Shown here one piece after another: positions 54,695-64,000 of a DNA stretch of 64,000 nt. This stretch comes from Daucus carota subsp. sativus (Eukaryota; Streptophyta; Magnoliopsida; Apiales; Apiaceae). The translations under genes and the position numbers were made by a program. How positions within the stretch are numbered: the stretch's first letter is position 1; each line of letters begins with the position of its first letter. The notes beneath the pieces were generated by a model. That model ran no database searches, was not told the origin of the DNA, and saw only the letters and a program-made list of their open reading frames with translations. The stretch lies in assembly GCF_001625215.2 (NCBI RefSeq), contig NC_030382.2, positions 47,457,364 through 47,521,363 on the forward strand. Reading direction: 5' to 3'.

Positions 54695-56308
54695 TCAACT
54701 TTGTGTAATAAGCTCAAGTATAGACTTCATTGCTTGTTTCTTCATTACCTTTCCATATGCTCCTCTTCCTAATTTCATCGCTTTTTCCATCTCCACAACT
54801 CCACCTCCACCACCATAGGCAGCGCCATTTCTCTTCATCCCCTCCATGAACACCTTCAAAATTCTGCCATCACCGCCTACTCCATCTACAATACTCTCCA
54901 CCAGTGCCTCCATTGCTGGAATTCGCCTTCCCCATTTCCTCATCAACTTATCTGATCCGAAAACTTCTGAATAGGCCACCCAAAACGAGGCCCTTAGATG
55001 CCCTTTTGCCTTTCCTCGTACCATCCATCTTCTCATACATTCCTCCAGTTTATAGACCACACCTCCCAAGTCTAAGCCTCTCTCGATCCCTATTTCCATT
55101 TCTTTCATCTCTTGCTTACTGCATAATCCCTCCTCATACTTGCATCTCTTACAATTACAATCGAAACCCCAACTTGCAGCCATTTTTTTACGGTTACACA
55201 AAGGCGAAAACACATCAAAATATCCAAATGTGAGCTCTTCTCCTGCTTTAACATCTCTAGAAACATGAACAATCACATAATCACCAATGTGGAATCTCTT
55301 GGCATTAGGATAACAAGAATGATTTATAAACGAAGAAAGCACCCATAATCCAACACCGTAGTAATCAGTACTACTCTTACCCAAGACTTTAGTAGAAATC
55401 ATGTCTTCAGTAAGAGAATTCACATCTAATATACTCAATAATCTACTCTTAACAACGTTTTCATTTGAAAATAAACTCTCATCTGCATCAGGCCTAAACA
55501 GATCTATATCAGGAACCTCCAGACTTTCCTCTTCATCACCAGTCGACAACTTGCATAGAATATGATAAGTTCTGTTGCATTTCCCAGCTGAATCAACAAC
55601 TTTGTCAACCAAATTCTTCCACATTACTAATTGCCCCGCGTTATCAATATCGGATTGAGGCAAGATACCTCTCTCCACAGCAATAGCCTTTGTAACCAAC
55701 AACAAAGTCCCACTATCAAGATTCTTTGTTGCAAATAAACCACGCCCACTAATCTCAGATTTCTTGATTTCAACTGGGCCAGTGTACTCTGCTAGTTCAG
55801 GCAACTGGCCTCGAAACCCCGAAAGTATCCAATCAGAGAAATCAAAACCTCCAGTTCTTGATAAAGATTCCATCTTTTTACATTTCTCCAAAAACCCATT
55901 TAGCGCGTCAGAATTTACACTAGCCTGAGGATCAAGAACTGCAATCTTGAAACATTGCAAAGCAAGATTGTACCTATCAAGATTAAGCAAGATCTTACCT
56001 TTACATAACAAAGTCTTGAAATGGGCATTTTCAATATCCAAAGCTTCATCACAATCTTTTAAACCTTGGTTGAAATCTCTAAGACGAAACCGGGCCTCTG
56101 CCTGATTTGAGTAAGCCAAGCACATTGACTTTCGAAGCTTCAAGAGGCGATCCGTGTCGAGTTGATTTCGAGCATCTGAAATGTGGTTTTGACAAAGAGA
56201 GATGAACTGAGAGTAGACTTGTATAGATTCTTTCCATTCTTCTCTGAGGAGAAGATCCGTTGCTTTGGATCTCAGGAACTGCATTTTCTCATCTTCTTCA
56301 GTTTCCAT
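54695..56308 (-). CDS. TPR- and SET-domain protein (SMYD-like methyltransferase)
   Basis: Intronless, 537 residues. TPR-like helices over ~1-145 (RSKATDLLLREEWKESIQVY, CLAYSNQAEARFRLRDFNQG, ALDIENAHFKTLLCKGKILL). The SET domain begins ~180 with GPVEIKKSEISGRGLFATKN, and its second half holds SSFINHSCYPNA (NHSC cofactor motif), GEELTFGYFD and a post-SET CNCKRCKYEEG with the zinc cysteines. No MYND finger is seen between the SET halves. It should methylate lysine of a protein using S-adenosylmethionine; the substrate is unknown. Arabidopsis At1g33400 has the same layout, recalled from family knowledge. Confidence 0.88.
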   Translation of the reverse strand: METEEDEKMQFLRSKATDLLLREEWKESIQVYSQFISLCQNHISDARNQLDTDRLLKLRKSMCLAYSNQAEARFRLRDFNQGLKDCDEALDIENAHFKTLLCKGKILLNLDRYNLALQCFKIAVLDPQASVNSDALNGFLEKCKKMESLSRTGGFDFSDWILSGFRGQLPELAEYTGPVEIKKSEISGRGLFATKNLDSGTLLLVTKAIAVERGILPQSDIDNAGQLVMWKNLVDKVVDSAGKCNRTYHILCKLSTGDEEESLEVPDIDLFRPDADESLFSNENVVKSRLLSILDVNSLTEDMISTKVLGKSSTDYYGVGLWVLSSFINHSCYPNAKRFHIGDYVIVHVSRDVKAGEELTFGYFDVFSPLCNRKKMAASWGFDCNCKRCKYEEGLCSKQEMKEMEIGIERGLDLGGVVYKLEECMRRWMVRGKAKGHLRASFWVAYSEVFGSDKLMRKWGRRIPAMEALVESIVDGVGGDGRILKVFMEGMKRNGAAYGGGGGVVEMEKAMKLGRGAYGKVMKKQAMKSILELITQS

Positions 56309-56661
56309 CTTTCAAATAGATTTGGTGATTCTTTAAAATATGCAATGGTGATGTGGGGTTAGTTTGGTTGTTCAGTTAAATTTATTGGGGGTCAGAAAAT
56401 TTGAAATTTTGGAAATGTAACGGTCATGTTTAATGTATTTACCTTTATTTGTTCTGTAACGGTTGCTAAAATTTAGCTTCATTGCACATTTTTTTAAACT
56501 TATTTTTACATACATGATCTTCAAATGAATGTTGAACTACAATCTTGGAAATATAACGTTTCTGATATTCATAATTTTCGTTAAGATTCATATTGTAGTA
56601 CAAACAAACAATGTTCATCATCAATCCTCATGTCATTTGAAAAATTACTTGAAACATCATC
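56309..56661. other. Intergenic between TPR-SET and propeller genes
   Basis: 353 bp, promoter of the TPR-SET gene and 3' flank of the next. Nothing else seen. Confidence 0.5.
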
Positions 56662-58101
56662 TTACAAATGAAAGCCTTGGCATCGTCTAAAACTTGTAAT
56701 GTCACTTCCTGAAGACACTGCCATTCCGATTCCTATTTGCCCTGCTTTGCCGATTCCTCTGTAGTACAACTTCCATTCATCTTTTTCGCCATCCATTTCA
56801 ACGAGACACGGTGATCCAACTCCTTTATCATCCCATCCATCTTCTTCGCTGCACTTCAGCACTGGACTATCTTGAATCTTCCAATCCTTTAAACCATCCG
56901 TAGAAACTGCCAGTCCGATACTCCTCTTCCCATCTGCAGCAACGCCTTCATAAGCCATCACATATGTTCCATCTTTCTTATTCTTCACAACCTGTGCATT
57001 CACCGCACCAAGTTCATTAAAACAGCCACTTCCTCCTCCTCCTATTATCCTCCCTAACTTCACCCACCTCATCCCGTCTCGTGATCTTGCCATCCCTACA
57101 GCAAAATGCCCCGTCTTCAGATCAAATGAATGATAATACATCCTCAGGTCACCACTCTTGTGAAACACCACTTGTGGTGAAGCAATGAACAAAGAATCCC
57201 AATCCCCATCTGGGCCTACATCAAACAAAGCCCCACTGTGATGTTCCCCTTCAATTCTAGCCCAATGCCTGCCATCTTGACTCATAGCCAAACCAGGCAA
57301 TGACTTGTAAATCTTGCCAATTCCACCATTTTCATTATTCTCGCCAAAACAAGTGAGCAATCTCTCTGGATTTTCTAATTTAAATTTCAGTAAAGCATCC
57401 GATACCTCAGCCTCTTCGGAACTAAATCCAGTATAGTAAAGCCAGTAAACAGCACTATTCGCTCTAATTTTTGAGCTAGACATAACTACCACCTCACCTG
57501 GCCTAATACCCCGAGTATCGAATGCCCACCAATCTTTACTGCAATTCATCACCAAACCCACATCAACACTTGATTGCACAGCTCCTTCACCTCTCTCCCA
57601 GTGAATCCCATTACTCGAAACAGCCAACCCAATATGATCCGAACCTGGATTCTTACCCGAATTCCCATGATACCACATATACCATCTTTCTTCCTCATCA
57701 CTTAAAAACCTTCTCACTACAGGAGACCCTACTTCAGCACTATCCCAAGCATTCTTTTGGCCTAAATCAAACACTAAACCTCTCGAAAACAATGAATTCA
57801 CAGAGGAAAGAGCTTGGGTTGAAGTTGGTACTGGTAATTTTTGTATACTGGAACTCAAATTGGGATCATCAATTGAACTCGGATCAGTTACATTATCTTT
57901 GTTAGTATCTGGTTTTGTGGAGCAGCTGGTGAGAAAAGATACAGAGTTTTTGTATCTACAATTATATTTAGGGGATTTTTGTGAGTTGATAGAGGTGTAA
58001 CAGGGATAAAGATGATGCCTTTTGATGACAGAAGGTGATGAATTTAAGTTAGTGATTGAAGCTGCTAGTGCAGTTTCCATGGCTATTGGGATATTACTCA
58101 A
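56662..58101 (-). CDS. Plastid-targeted five-bladed beta-propeller protein (GH43/GH32-like)
   Basis: Intronless, 479 residues. N-terminus (~1-60) is Ser/Asn-rich and acid-poor like a chloroplast transit peptide. From ~110 five related blades appear, each with a turn of type WDS...GSP: NAWDSAEVGSPVVRRF, DWWAFDTRGIRPGEVVV, DWDSLFIASPQVVFH, CFNELGAVNAQVVKN, GWDDKGVGSPCLVEM, and strands like RWYMWYHGN, YWLYYTGFS, LRMYYHSFD, YVMAYEG, WKLYYRGIG. This is the fold of the arabinanase/levansucrase/invertase superfamily. The acids at the blade tops (Asp, Asp, Glu in ELGAV) are possible catalytic residues, but the substrate is not known. A start at MSNIP or the internal METALAAS is possible. Confidence 0.8.
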   Translation of the reverse strand: MSNIPIAMETALAASITNLNSSPSVIKRHHLYPCYTSINSQKSPKYNCRYKNSVSFLTSCSTKPDTNKDNVTDPSSIDDPNLSSSIQKLPVPTSTQALSSVNSLFSRGLVFDLGQKNAWDSAEVGSPVVRRFLSDEEERWYMWYHGNSGKNPGSDHIGLAVSSNGIHWERGEGAVQSSVDVGLVMNCSKDWWAFDTRGIRPGEVVVMSSSKIRANSAVYWLYYTGFSSEEAEVSDALLKFKLENPERLLTCFGENNENGGIGKIYKSLPGLAMSQDGRHWARIEGEHHSGALFDVGPDGDWDSLFIASPQVVFHKSGDLRMYYHSFDLKTGHFAVGMARSRDGMRWVKLGRIIGGGGSGCFNELGAVNAQVVKNKKDGTYVMAYEGVAADGKRSIGLAVSTDGLKDWKIQDSPVLKCSEEDGWDDKGVGSPCLVEMDGEKDEWKLYYRGIGKAGQIGIGMAVSSGSDITSFRRCQGFHL

Positions 58102-58698
58102 GATTGCAAGAACTATCAGCTTGGATTTGAGAGGTTATTGACCAATAGAATGTTGACAAGTCTAAGTACATGAATAAATACAATGCAAGTTGCAAATTTT
58201 TCTTCTGAATGCTACTTCAAGATTTCCAAAATAAAAATAAAGGCAGACAGGAACAAAAGAGCAATATCTTCTGAGGAAAAAACAAGAGGAGAAGGAATAT
58301 GTGTGGCTGTAAATCTCAACAAGTAAAAGTTGATACAGGGATACAGATTCTTATTTTCATTTACAAGTTTCACATCGTAAATTACTAGAACACAATCTTT
58401 ATTCTGCAGTAAGCACTTTTTTAGTCCTAATTAACTCTTTCTTGGACTATCAGGAAGTATAAAATTGTACGACAAAGCAAAGAACAATCTTTAACAAAAG
58501 AAAGCCGAAGAAGATACGTTCTTACCTCCAAAGATAAAGAGCATTACGAAACATGTAGCTAGTTTGACAAAAGGTTTTTGGAAAGACTAAGTGACAGGCT
58601 TGATGATTTCATTCCTTAAAGAATGGAAAAGAAAGAATCCTACCAAAACAATGTGAACACTATATATAACATACATTAAGAACTCACTGCTGCTGATG
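58102..58698. other. Intergenic between propeller and fucosyltransferase genes
   Basis: About 600 bp; promoter of the first and 3' UTR of the second. Nothing else seen. Confidence 0.5.
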
Positions 58699-61190
58699 CT
58701 ACTGTTGCAAATGGTTATCAGCTCCAACCAATTTAAGTCCCCAGCTCATATCCTCACAATGTCTGACATGAGGTACAACTAAACCCGTGTCGATTCCTTT
58801 TTTTGCCTTGCAATCATAGAATGGAGGAGCGTGAAAGCATGGTTCCATTGACATTGCTATGCGGCAAGGTGGATTTGGAGCAGATCGGTTCTCAGGCTTG
58901 TATAGAATCCACGCCTTTGAACCTGCAAGACCTTGAGCCACATAACCAAATGTTGACCAGGAGCTAGTGACTAACACATCGGTCAAGCTCAGGAGAAACA
59001 TTTCTGCCCATGCCTTGCGGTTGTGGTTCTTCTTTTCTGTCTGTTGGTACTCTTCATGGCTTGGCTGGAAGAAGGATATAACCTCTCCAGTCACTGTAGG
59101 GTGTTCCCAATACATGTTGCTCAAATTCTCATAGTATCCAGAATCTAATGATGTTACTAAAATAGCTTTTGATCGTTGATTTCTAAGTGGGGTTATACCA
59201 GATTCTTTCATACTGAGTTTTGGAAGTAATTTAGAGTTTAAGGCGCAAGCTACTATTTGATCCATAACATATGGAAATGGTCCTTTACCAGTATCAAACA
59301 CTCTTACTTGGATACCAATCCGCTCATCTGCCTTTGCTAGATAAGCTTGATAGTACCTGATTATCAGACCCCACACTTGATTTGTTGGATGGAACAAGTA
59401 CCGACCTAAGTGGTGAAAAACAGTTTCTTTTTCAGGAAACAATTTGCTCAATTCTTTCTCAAAAGATAGTATGAGAAAGAGTGATGGGACAAAGTAGTTG
59501 TTAGTTTTCATAATCAACCAAGGGACTCTCTTTAGAAAGGTTTGATCTTGATCACAGAAGAACATCTTGTCATGATCCTGATAATCATGAACCAGATGGA
59601 GATACAAAAATGAGGGCTTGGACTCTTTTGTTATGATGTTATTCTTCAGCATTTTTCCATAGCAACTGGGAGAATTCTGATTAAAGCTCTCAAATTGATT
59701 CGTAATAGGGAAGTCCAAAGGCAGTAGCCATGACATGTCTGGAAATGGCTCACAAAAGAGATCAGCCATGTCTTTCCCTCTATCAACAAGCAGGACCCGG
59801 TTTGTAAGAAGAGCATATAAAAAAGCTGAAGCTAGGGTCAGCATTCTGTTTCCTAAGCCGCTAAAAGATATCCATACAATATAATTACATTCCGTAGAAG
59901 ATGCAACAGTATTGCCAGCCTTGATTTGTTTCAGTGTTTCGTTATAGGATTTGGTATGCGGACCACATTGTCTATGCAGATCCTCATAACTTCTGAGTTT
60001 GGAAAGAAGATGGGAAGAAGGCATATACCGTGACATTTTCCGATAAGAGACAGAATGGTACCTGCTTAAACAGGATTTCTCATCAAAACCAGGAGCAAGA
60101 AGTCCACCAAGCAGTTTGTGTTGAGTCATGCCAATCTCTTGAGAGGAAATATCTCCCGATACTGCAATAAAAGAAAAGAGGAGGTGACCATATTAGCATA
60201 GAATTCAATCGTCTCACTTATACTCACCTTAGTTCTTCTTACTATCATTTCTGAATTTAGATTGCCCTGCCAAAATAATTTACTCTGCCAAAATTAGACC
60301 TAAAACCCTCTAGATATTGGAATTTAAAGGATATTAGATACCGATGTACATTACTGAACCATCAAAGTAGGCCGAGGCCGTACTTGTGGAGAAGGATGAA
60401 TTGACAAGTTACTGGGAGGGGGGGCCGTTGAGTCCATACACCTGACAGTTTGTTACTGACTCTTCTTCTAAGGTGGACATAGTTATGGACATTACACACT
60501 TACCTTAGGCCAAAAAAATCAAAAAATTTCACAATATTGTCATGTCTAAGGCCGACATTGGACACTTTCAGCCTAGTCCGGGTAGCTGACACTCAAAAGG
60601 TTCACTAACTTTATACAAATGCAAACAGAAGTCATGACACTTCATCCTTCTGATCTGTTCAGATGTACATAAAGCCAGAACTCTGAAGGGATCCGGTATA
60701 AACTCTTCAAGTTACAATTTGAAGAGGCATAATCAATAAGCAATGTAACAAAAATGAAGCCCTAATAAATCTTTGCTTGCAGGAATTATAATATTCATAA
60801 TTATGTAATTAACTAACTTTGTAAACCTGTCAAAGCTTATAAAACAAGAAAAACAAGCCATTATGGATCACATTCCGGATAGTCTCATTTCATGCAATCA
60901 TGTCCACTGCATTTTATCCAAGTCTAGTTTTACCCAGTGAAAGAAAAGTATCTAGTACATGTGATATGATATGGGTAGAAAAAAAATAATTATTTTTCGA
61001 AACACAAAAGTTAAAGAAAAAGATAGTGCACAATGCATTGGCATATGTATTCACCTGATTGTATATTTGCGCTAGGAAAAACCCTGGCTTGTGCAAATTC
61101 AGCGCGATCGGTGGTTATAGGGTGTCGAAAAATGAACCAGACCGTGAATACAAGTGGGAAAGCTAACAAAGAAGCTGCCAAGAATTTCAT
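58699..61190 (-). CDS. Galactoside 2-alpha-L-fucosyltransferase (GT37, xyloglucan FUT-like)
   Basis: Two exons, 61055-61190 and 58699-60161, sum 1,599 bp, 532 residues; intron 893 bp. Type II membrane protein: short N-terminus and a signal anchor FLAASLLAFPLVFTVWFIF, so Golgi lumenal. Catalytic part: NYIVWISFSGLGNRMLTLAS, RVLLVDRGKDMADLFCEPFP, IGIQVRVFDTGKG (GT37 motif, GDP-fucose site), SKAILVTSLDSGYYENL, and TSSWSTFGYVAQGLAG. Conserved C-terminal Cys. It adds fucose from GDP-fucose to galactose on xyloglucan side chains or related glycans; whether the acceptor is xyloglucan or arabinogalactan protein cannot be told from this. The FUT intron after the membrane anchor is typical. Confidence 0.93.
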
Positions 61191-61934
61191 ATTAGTGAGT
61201 GTAGCTTGTTTATTAATATAATTACACGTACATGTAAACCAGTGGATCGTCTGTTGGTGCAAGAAGAAGAAGATGCAAATTGTGGGCGATTGTTTTAACA
61301 TTTAATAATTATTTAGGGAAATTATGATCAATAAAGGTTGTTATACAGAAGATCATATTCCACTACAAATTAAATATAAACCGATATAATTACGGAGAAC
61401 GGTAAGGATTTGAGGTCAGGGATGGACATCTAGGGTGGATAATGACGTGATGACATGTAAGGGTGGATGAGTGATGTCATATAGGTCTACTTTCTCTTGA
61501 TTCACAGTTAACTGTTTGTATTTGATCATTAACTTATCCCTATATAAATATGGGCATATATTTATAATTTAATATGTACGTAATTTACAGGTTTTGAACC
61601 TAATTTAACAGTATTTTAGATATATATTACAATATAAATATCTTAATATGTTGTTTAACATGATCAAAACCTTAGACCTTTAGCACTACCATACATAATG
61701 CTACAGAAATTTTAGTTTAGTATTTTTAATCAATTTGATTCAAGTGATTCAATGGTTATAATGTAATGTCCCGAGTTAAAAATCAACGAGAAAATATTTA
61801 CATTTTTTGCTTTATTAATATAGTGTGTGTATATATATTTATAGATCTAATTTTTCTAGACTCATCGCAAATAGGACGGCTTGGGTCAGGGGGTAGTGGG
61901 GTACTTGCCTCCACTGACCTTCATAATACATAGA

Positions 61935-62205
61935 CTCCATCCGTCCCTTTTTACGTGTTCATTTTGATTTTTGACTAGTCAAATTGACTAGTCAAATTGA
62001 CTATATTTTTGACTAAAATCTACATGTATCATATAATTGAGAAAGATAATAAAAATTATACCATTAAAAAGTATATTTAGTCTATTTTAATATGCAACTT
62101 TCGGATCTTAAAAATAATGAATGGATAATTTTAATGTTTAGTAAAAAATTGGCCAATTTGACCCCTCAAATATTAAAATGGACATGTAAAAGGGGACGGA
62201 GGGAG
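61935..62205. mobile_element. Stowaway-like MITE
   Basis: Ends CTCCATCCGTCCCTTTTTAC and (reverse complement) CTCCCTCCGTCCCCTTTTAC; arms match for ~35 bp. An AGTCAAATTGACT direct repeat lies inside the left arm. TA follows the right end. Confidence 0.82.
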
Positions 62206-62570
62206 TATATTTCTACTATCATTTTCATCAAATAATTTATTTGCCCCCATGGTTGAGGTGTTCCATACTACCCTAGTAAATATATGGTCATTAGACATCT
62301 CTCTTAAAGGAAAAACAAATACATGAGAAGAATGCTTATCTTGAATCTTCTCGTTTTTTTAAATGAAGAAGTAAAATAAATGTAGTGTTTATCATCAACA
62401 TAAGCAAATAAGTTAGCTAGTTCGCCACATATATTCTAACTTTAGAAAAAATTTGAATACATTTACATATTTCATGTGACCAACTTTGTTGTGTATGGCG
62501 AGTTTGAGTTTATCACAAGTTCGAAAACATCACTTTTACTCGAATAATGATAACTATTAAACAAAACTAG

Positions 62571-62672
62571 CCACGTGGTAGAAAAACTTAAACACTTGTA
62601 ACAAACACTCGTGCATGTGTGCCACGTGTTCATCTTTACATGTCAAGCTAGCATGTCTATGACACTATAAAA
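62571..62672 (+). promoter_or_regulatory. G-boxes and TATA box of the Gln/Gly-rich gene
   Basis: Two CACGTG cores, in GCCACGTGG (62570-62578) and GCCACGTGT (62621-62629), 51 bp apart, and a TATAAAA at 62666-62672, about 100 bp before the ATG. ACGTG cores are bound by bZIP/bHLH factors, so ABA or light control is possible. Confidence 0.65.
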
Positions 62673-62770
62673 AGGACACACTATTATATACAAACCACCA
62701 TCAAAGAAAACAAGATTTCCTTTCTACATAAAATACTCTTTTAGTACCCGTGCTAAGTTCTCAAAGGAAA

Positions 62771-63633
62771 ATGTATTTCAAGATCCATCTTTTATTCCTA
62801 CTAATTTCCTTGCTTGCTGCAGATTTCTTGCATACTACTTCAGGTACACACATCATAAAGGATCAATAGATATATAATATCATTAATTATAAGTACATGT
62901 ATACAGTATAATATGTTAGATGATCTAGATTTTTTTATATTATAATCTTATTTAAAATAACATTATATAATTATTTGTGTTTTTAAATGATACAGGATCC
63001 CAACTGCTTAATGAAAAGCAATTTGAAGACCAAGCATGCGTAGTAGTTGGAGGACAACAAGTTTGTGGCCAGCCTTCAAGACGTCAACAACCTGGTGGGC
63101 GACAAGTCCAACAACCAAGTATCCCTAAACGACAACAACCTGGTGGACAACAAGGTAGTCAATATGGAAGGAACCCACATCAATGTGACAATATAGTTGG
63201 AGGACAACAATCATGTGGCCAACAACAAGGACAACTAGGTGGAAGTCAACAAGGACAAGGACAACATGGTAGCCAACAAGGACAACTAGGTGGAAGTCAA
63301 CAAGGACAAGGACAACATGGTAGCCAACAAGGACAACTAGGTGGAAGTCAACAAGGACAAGGACAACAAGGTAGCCAACAAGGACAATCACAAGGACAAC
63401 TAGGTGGAAGTCAACATGGAGGAGACCAAAAACAATGTGGCAATATAGTAGGAGGACAACAACAATGTCAGGGACAACAAGGTAAACAAGGACAAGGACA
63501 ACAAGGTAGCCAACAAGGTAAGCAAGGACAAGGACAACAAGGTAGCCAACAAGGACAAGGTGGAAACAACCCATGTCAAGATGGATACCAACAAGGTCCA
63601 TATGGTCAACAACCTTGTCATAAACATGAGTGA
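62771..63633 (+). CDS. Secreted Gln/Gly-rich repeat protein
   Basis: Two exons, 62771-62843 and 62996-63633, sum 711 bp, 236 residues. Exon 1 encodes a signal peptide MYFKIHLLFLLISLLAADFL. The mature protein is dominated by QGQ/GGSQQGQG repeats, including three tandem copies of QGQLGGSQQGQGQHGSQ. Three spaced Cys boxes stand in between: CVVVGGQQVCG, CDNIVGGQQSCG and CGNIVGGQQQC, and the end has CQDGY and QQPCHKHE. It is probably extracellular or in the cell wall; the Cys boxes suggest disulfide bonds. I do not recognise the family; a glycine-rich or storage-like protein is possible. Clear TATA and AATAAA (~63690) support expression. Confidence 0.82.
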
Positions 63634-63848
63634 GCACAAAATTAAGCAAGTGATACTGTGTCAATTTCCGGTTTCAATAATGTTTACCCTAATAAAACAC
63701 GAACATATATGATTATATGTTCAGAATAAAGAATGTTATAAGTAATCACTTTTTTCTTAATAAAATGGTATGTTTGTATGAAAGTATGTTTGTATGAAAG
63801 TTTTTGTGATTTTAATCTAATTTTGATAGTGGAAAAAATGAGATTATG
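63634..63848. terminator. 3' UTR and polyadenylation region of the Gln/Gly-rich gene
   Basis: AATAAA near 63690 and further AATAAA-like sites near 63725 and 63760; AGTATGTTTGTATGAA is tandemly repeated at 63765-63800. Confidence 0.5.
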
Positions 63849-64000
63849 CCCGCAAGGGTTGGTTCAGCTGGTTAAAAAGGGGACTTGTATCCTCCTAGTC
63901 ACAGGTTCGATTCCCGAAATGAGGAGAATTTGTGATTATGCCTCCTGGATCAAAGTTTGTCGCTTAAGTGCGGTTTACCTGATTCACGTAGTTTGCAGCG
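63849..64000 (+). mobile_element. tRNA-derived SINE, runs off the window
   Basis: Head GCCCGCAAGGGTTGGTTCAG with A-box region TGGTTCAGCTGG and B box GGTTCGATTCC about 45 bp on. The 3' part GCGGTTTACCTGATTCACGT then AGTTTGCAGCG resembles the tail of plant Au/TS-like SINEs. The 3' end and target duplication lie outside. Confidence 0.75.

Larger units (their letters stand above)
61191..62770. other. Intergenic: fucosyltransferase and Gln/Gly-rich gene promoters
   Basis: Divergent promoters, both facing into this gap, with the MITE at 61935-62205 between. No ORF supported. Confidence 0.5.

Noticed and set aside
54904-55233. Plus-strand ORF of 109 codons
   Set aside because: Antisense shadow of the TPR-SET coding exon.
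63125-63664. Minus-strand 179-codon Val/Leu-rich ORF
   Set aside because: Shadow of the Gln/Gly repeat gene, whose CAA/GGA codons read as Val/Leu-type codons on the other strand.
63849-63920. A functional tRNA gene
   Set aside because: A and B boxes are present, but the stems do not pair as a cloverleaf and the sequence continues as a SINE body.
1-64000. CRISPR arrays, bacterial operons or organelle DNA
   Set aside because: Intron-containing plant genes, TATA/polyA signals and plant transposons throughout; no regularly spaced repeat array of CRISPR type and no organelle gene order.

Overview
The window is nuclear DNA of a flowering plant, most likely a eudicot. Its genes have plant introns (GT-AG, plus one GC-AG), it is AT-rich between genes, and it carries plant-only families: REM-type B3 factors, a subgroup 21 R2R3-MYB, a MIKC*-type MADS factor, an alpha-expansin, a chloroplast NDH subunit and a GT37 fucosyltransferase. 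MITEs, SINE pieces, hAT, Mutator-like and Helitron DNA transposons fill much of the space between them. No species is named; SINE tails resembling those of asterids are only a weak hint.

Layout. 1-4.6 kb: the 3' end of one B3 gene, a complete B3 gene with three B3 folds, and a small RNase H-fold gene whose usual catalytic acids are replaced. 5.0-18.9 kb: three genes on the minus strand, two RPA70-like ssDNA-binding proteins and a 13-exon RepHel gene. Its exons join in frame into a 1,760-residue protein with an HUH nuclease and a Pif1-type helicase, as expected of a potentially autonomous Helitron. 20.4-21.5 kb: the R2R3-MYB. 21.9-26.9 kb: a transposon-rich stretch with Stowaway-like and Tourist-like MITEs, a hAT element containing a second hAT element with an exact 8-bp target duplication, and a fold-back element.

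27.0-35.9 kb: an apparently intact 8,866-bp Mutator-like element with ~200-bp terminal inverted repeats and an exact 9-bp target duplication. It carries a MURA transposase gene, a second small gene that looks like an OB-fold protein, and, convergent to these, a four-exon gene fusing a plant mobile domain (PMD) to a C48/ULP1 SUMO-protease domain. Palindromes built on CCGCGG lie in both ends and also between the convergent genes. This is the most interesting object in the window.

38.3-41.5 kb: MADS gene. 43.0-44.0 kb: expansin. 44-53 kb: no convincing intact gene, but several MITEs with readable target duplications, a SINE 3' piece, a segmental duplication and a CASP-like pseudogene. 53.7-61.2 kb: an ordinary gene block, all on the minus strand: PnsL2/PQL1, a TPR-SET protein, a plastid-targeted five-bladed propeller protein and a xyloglucan-type fucosyltransferase. 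62.8-63.6 kb: a secreted Gln/Gly-rich repeat protein with a clear TATA box and two G-boxes. The window ends inside a tRNA-derived SINE.

Exon boundaries were read by eye from splice consensus and frame. Where the summed exon lengths divide by three, this is stated as support.
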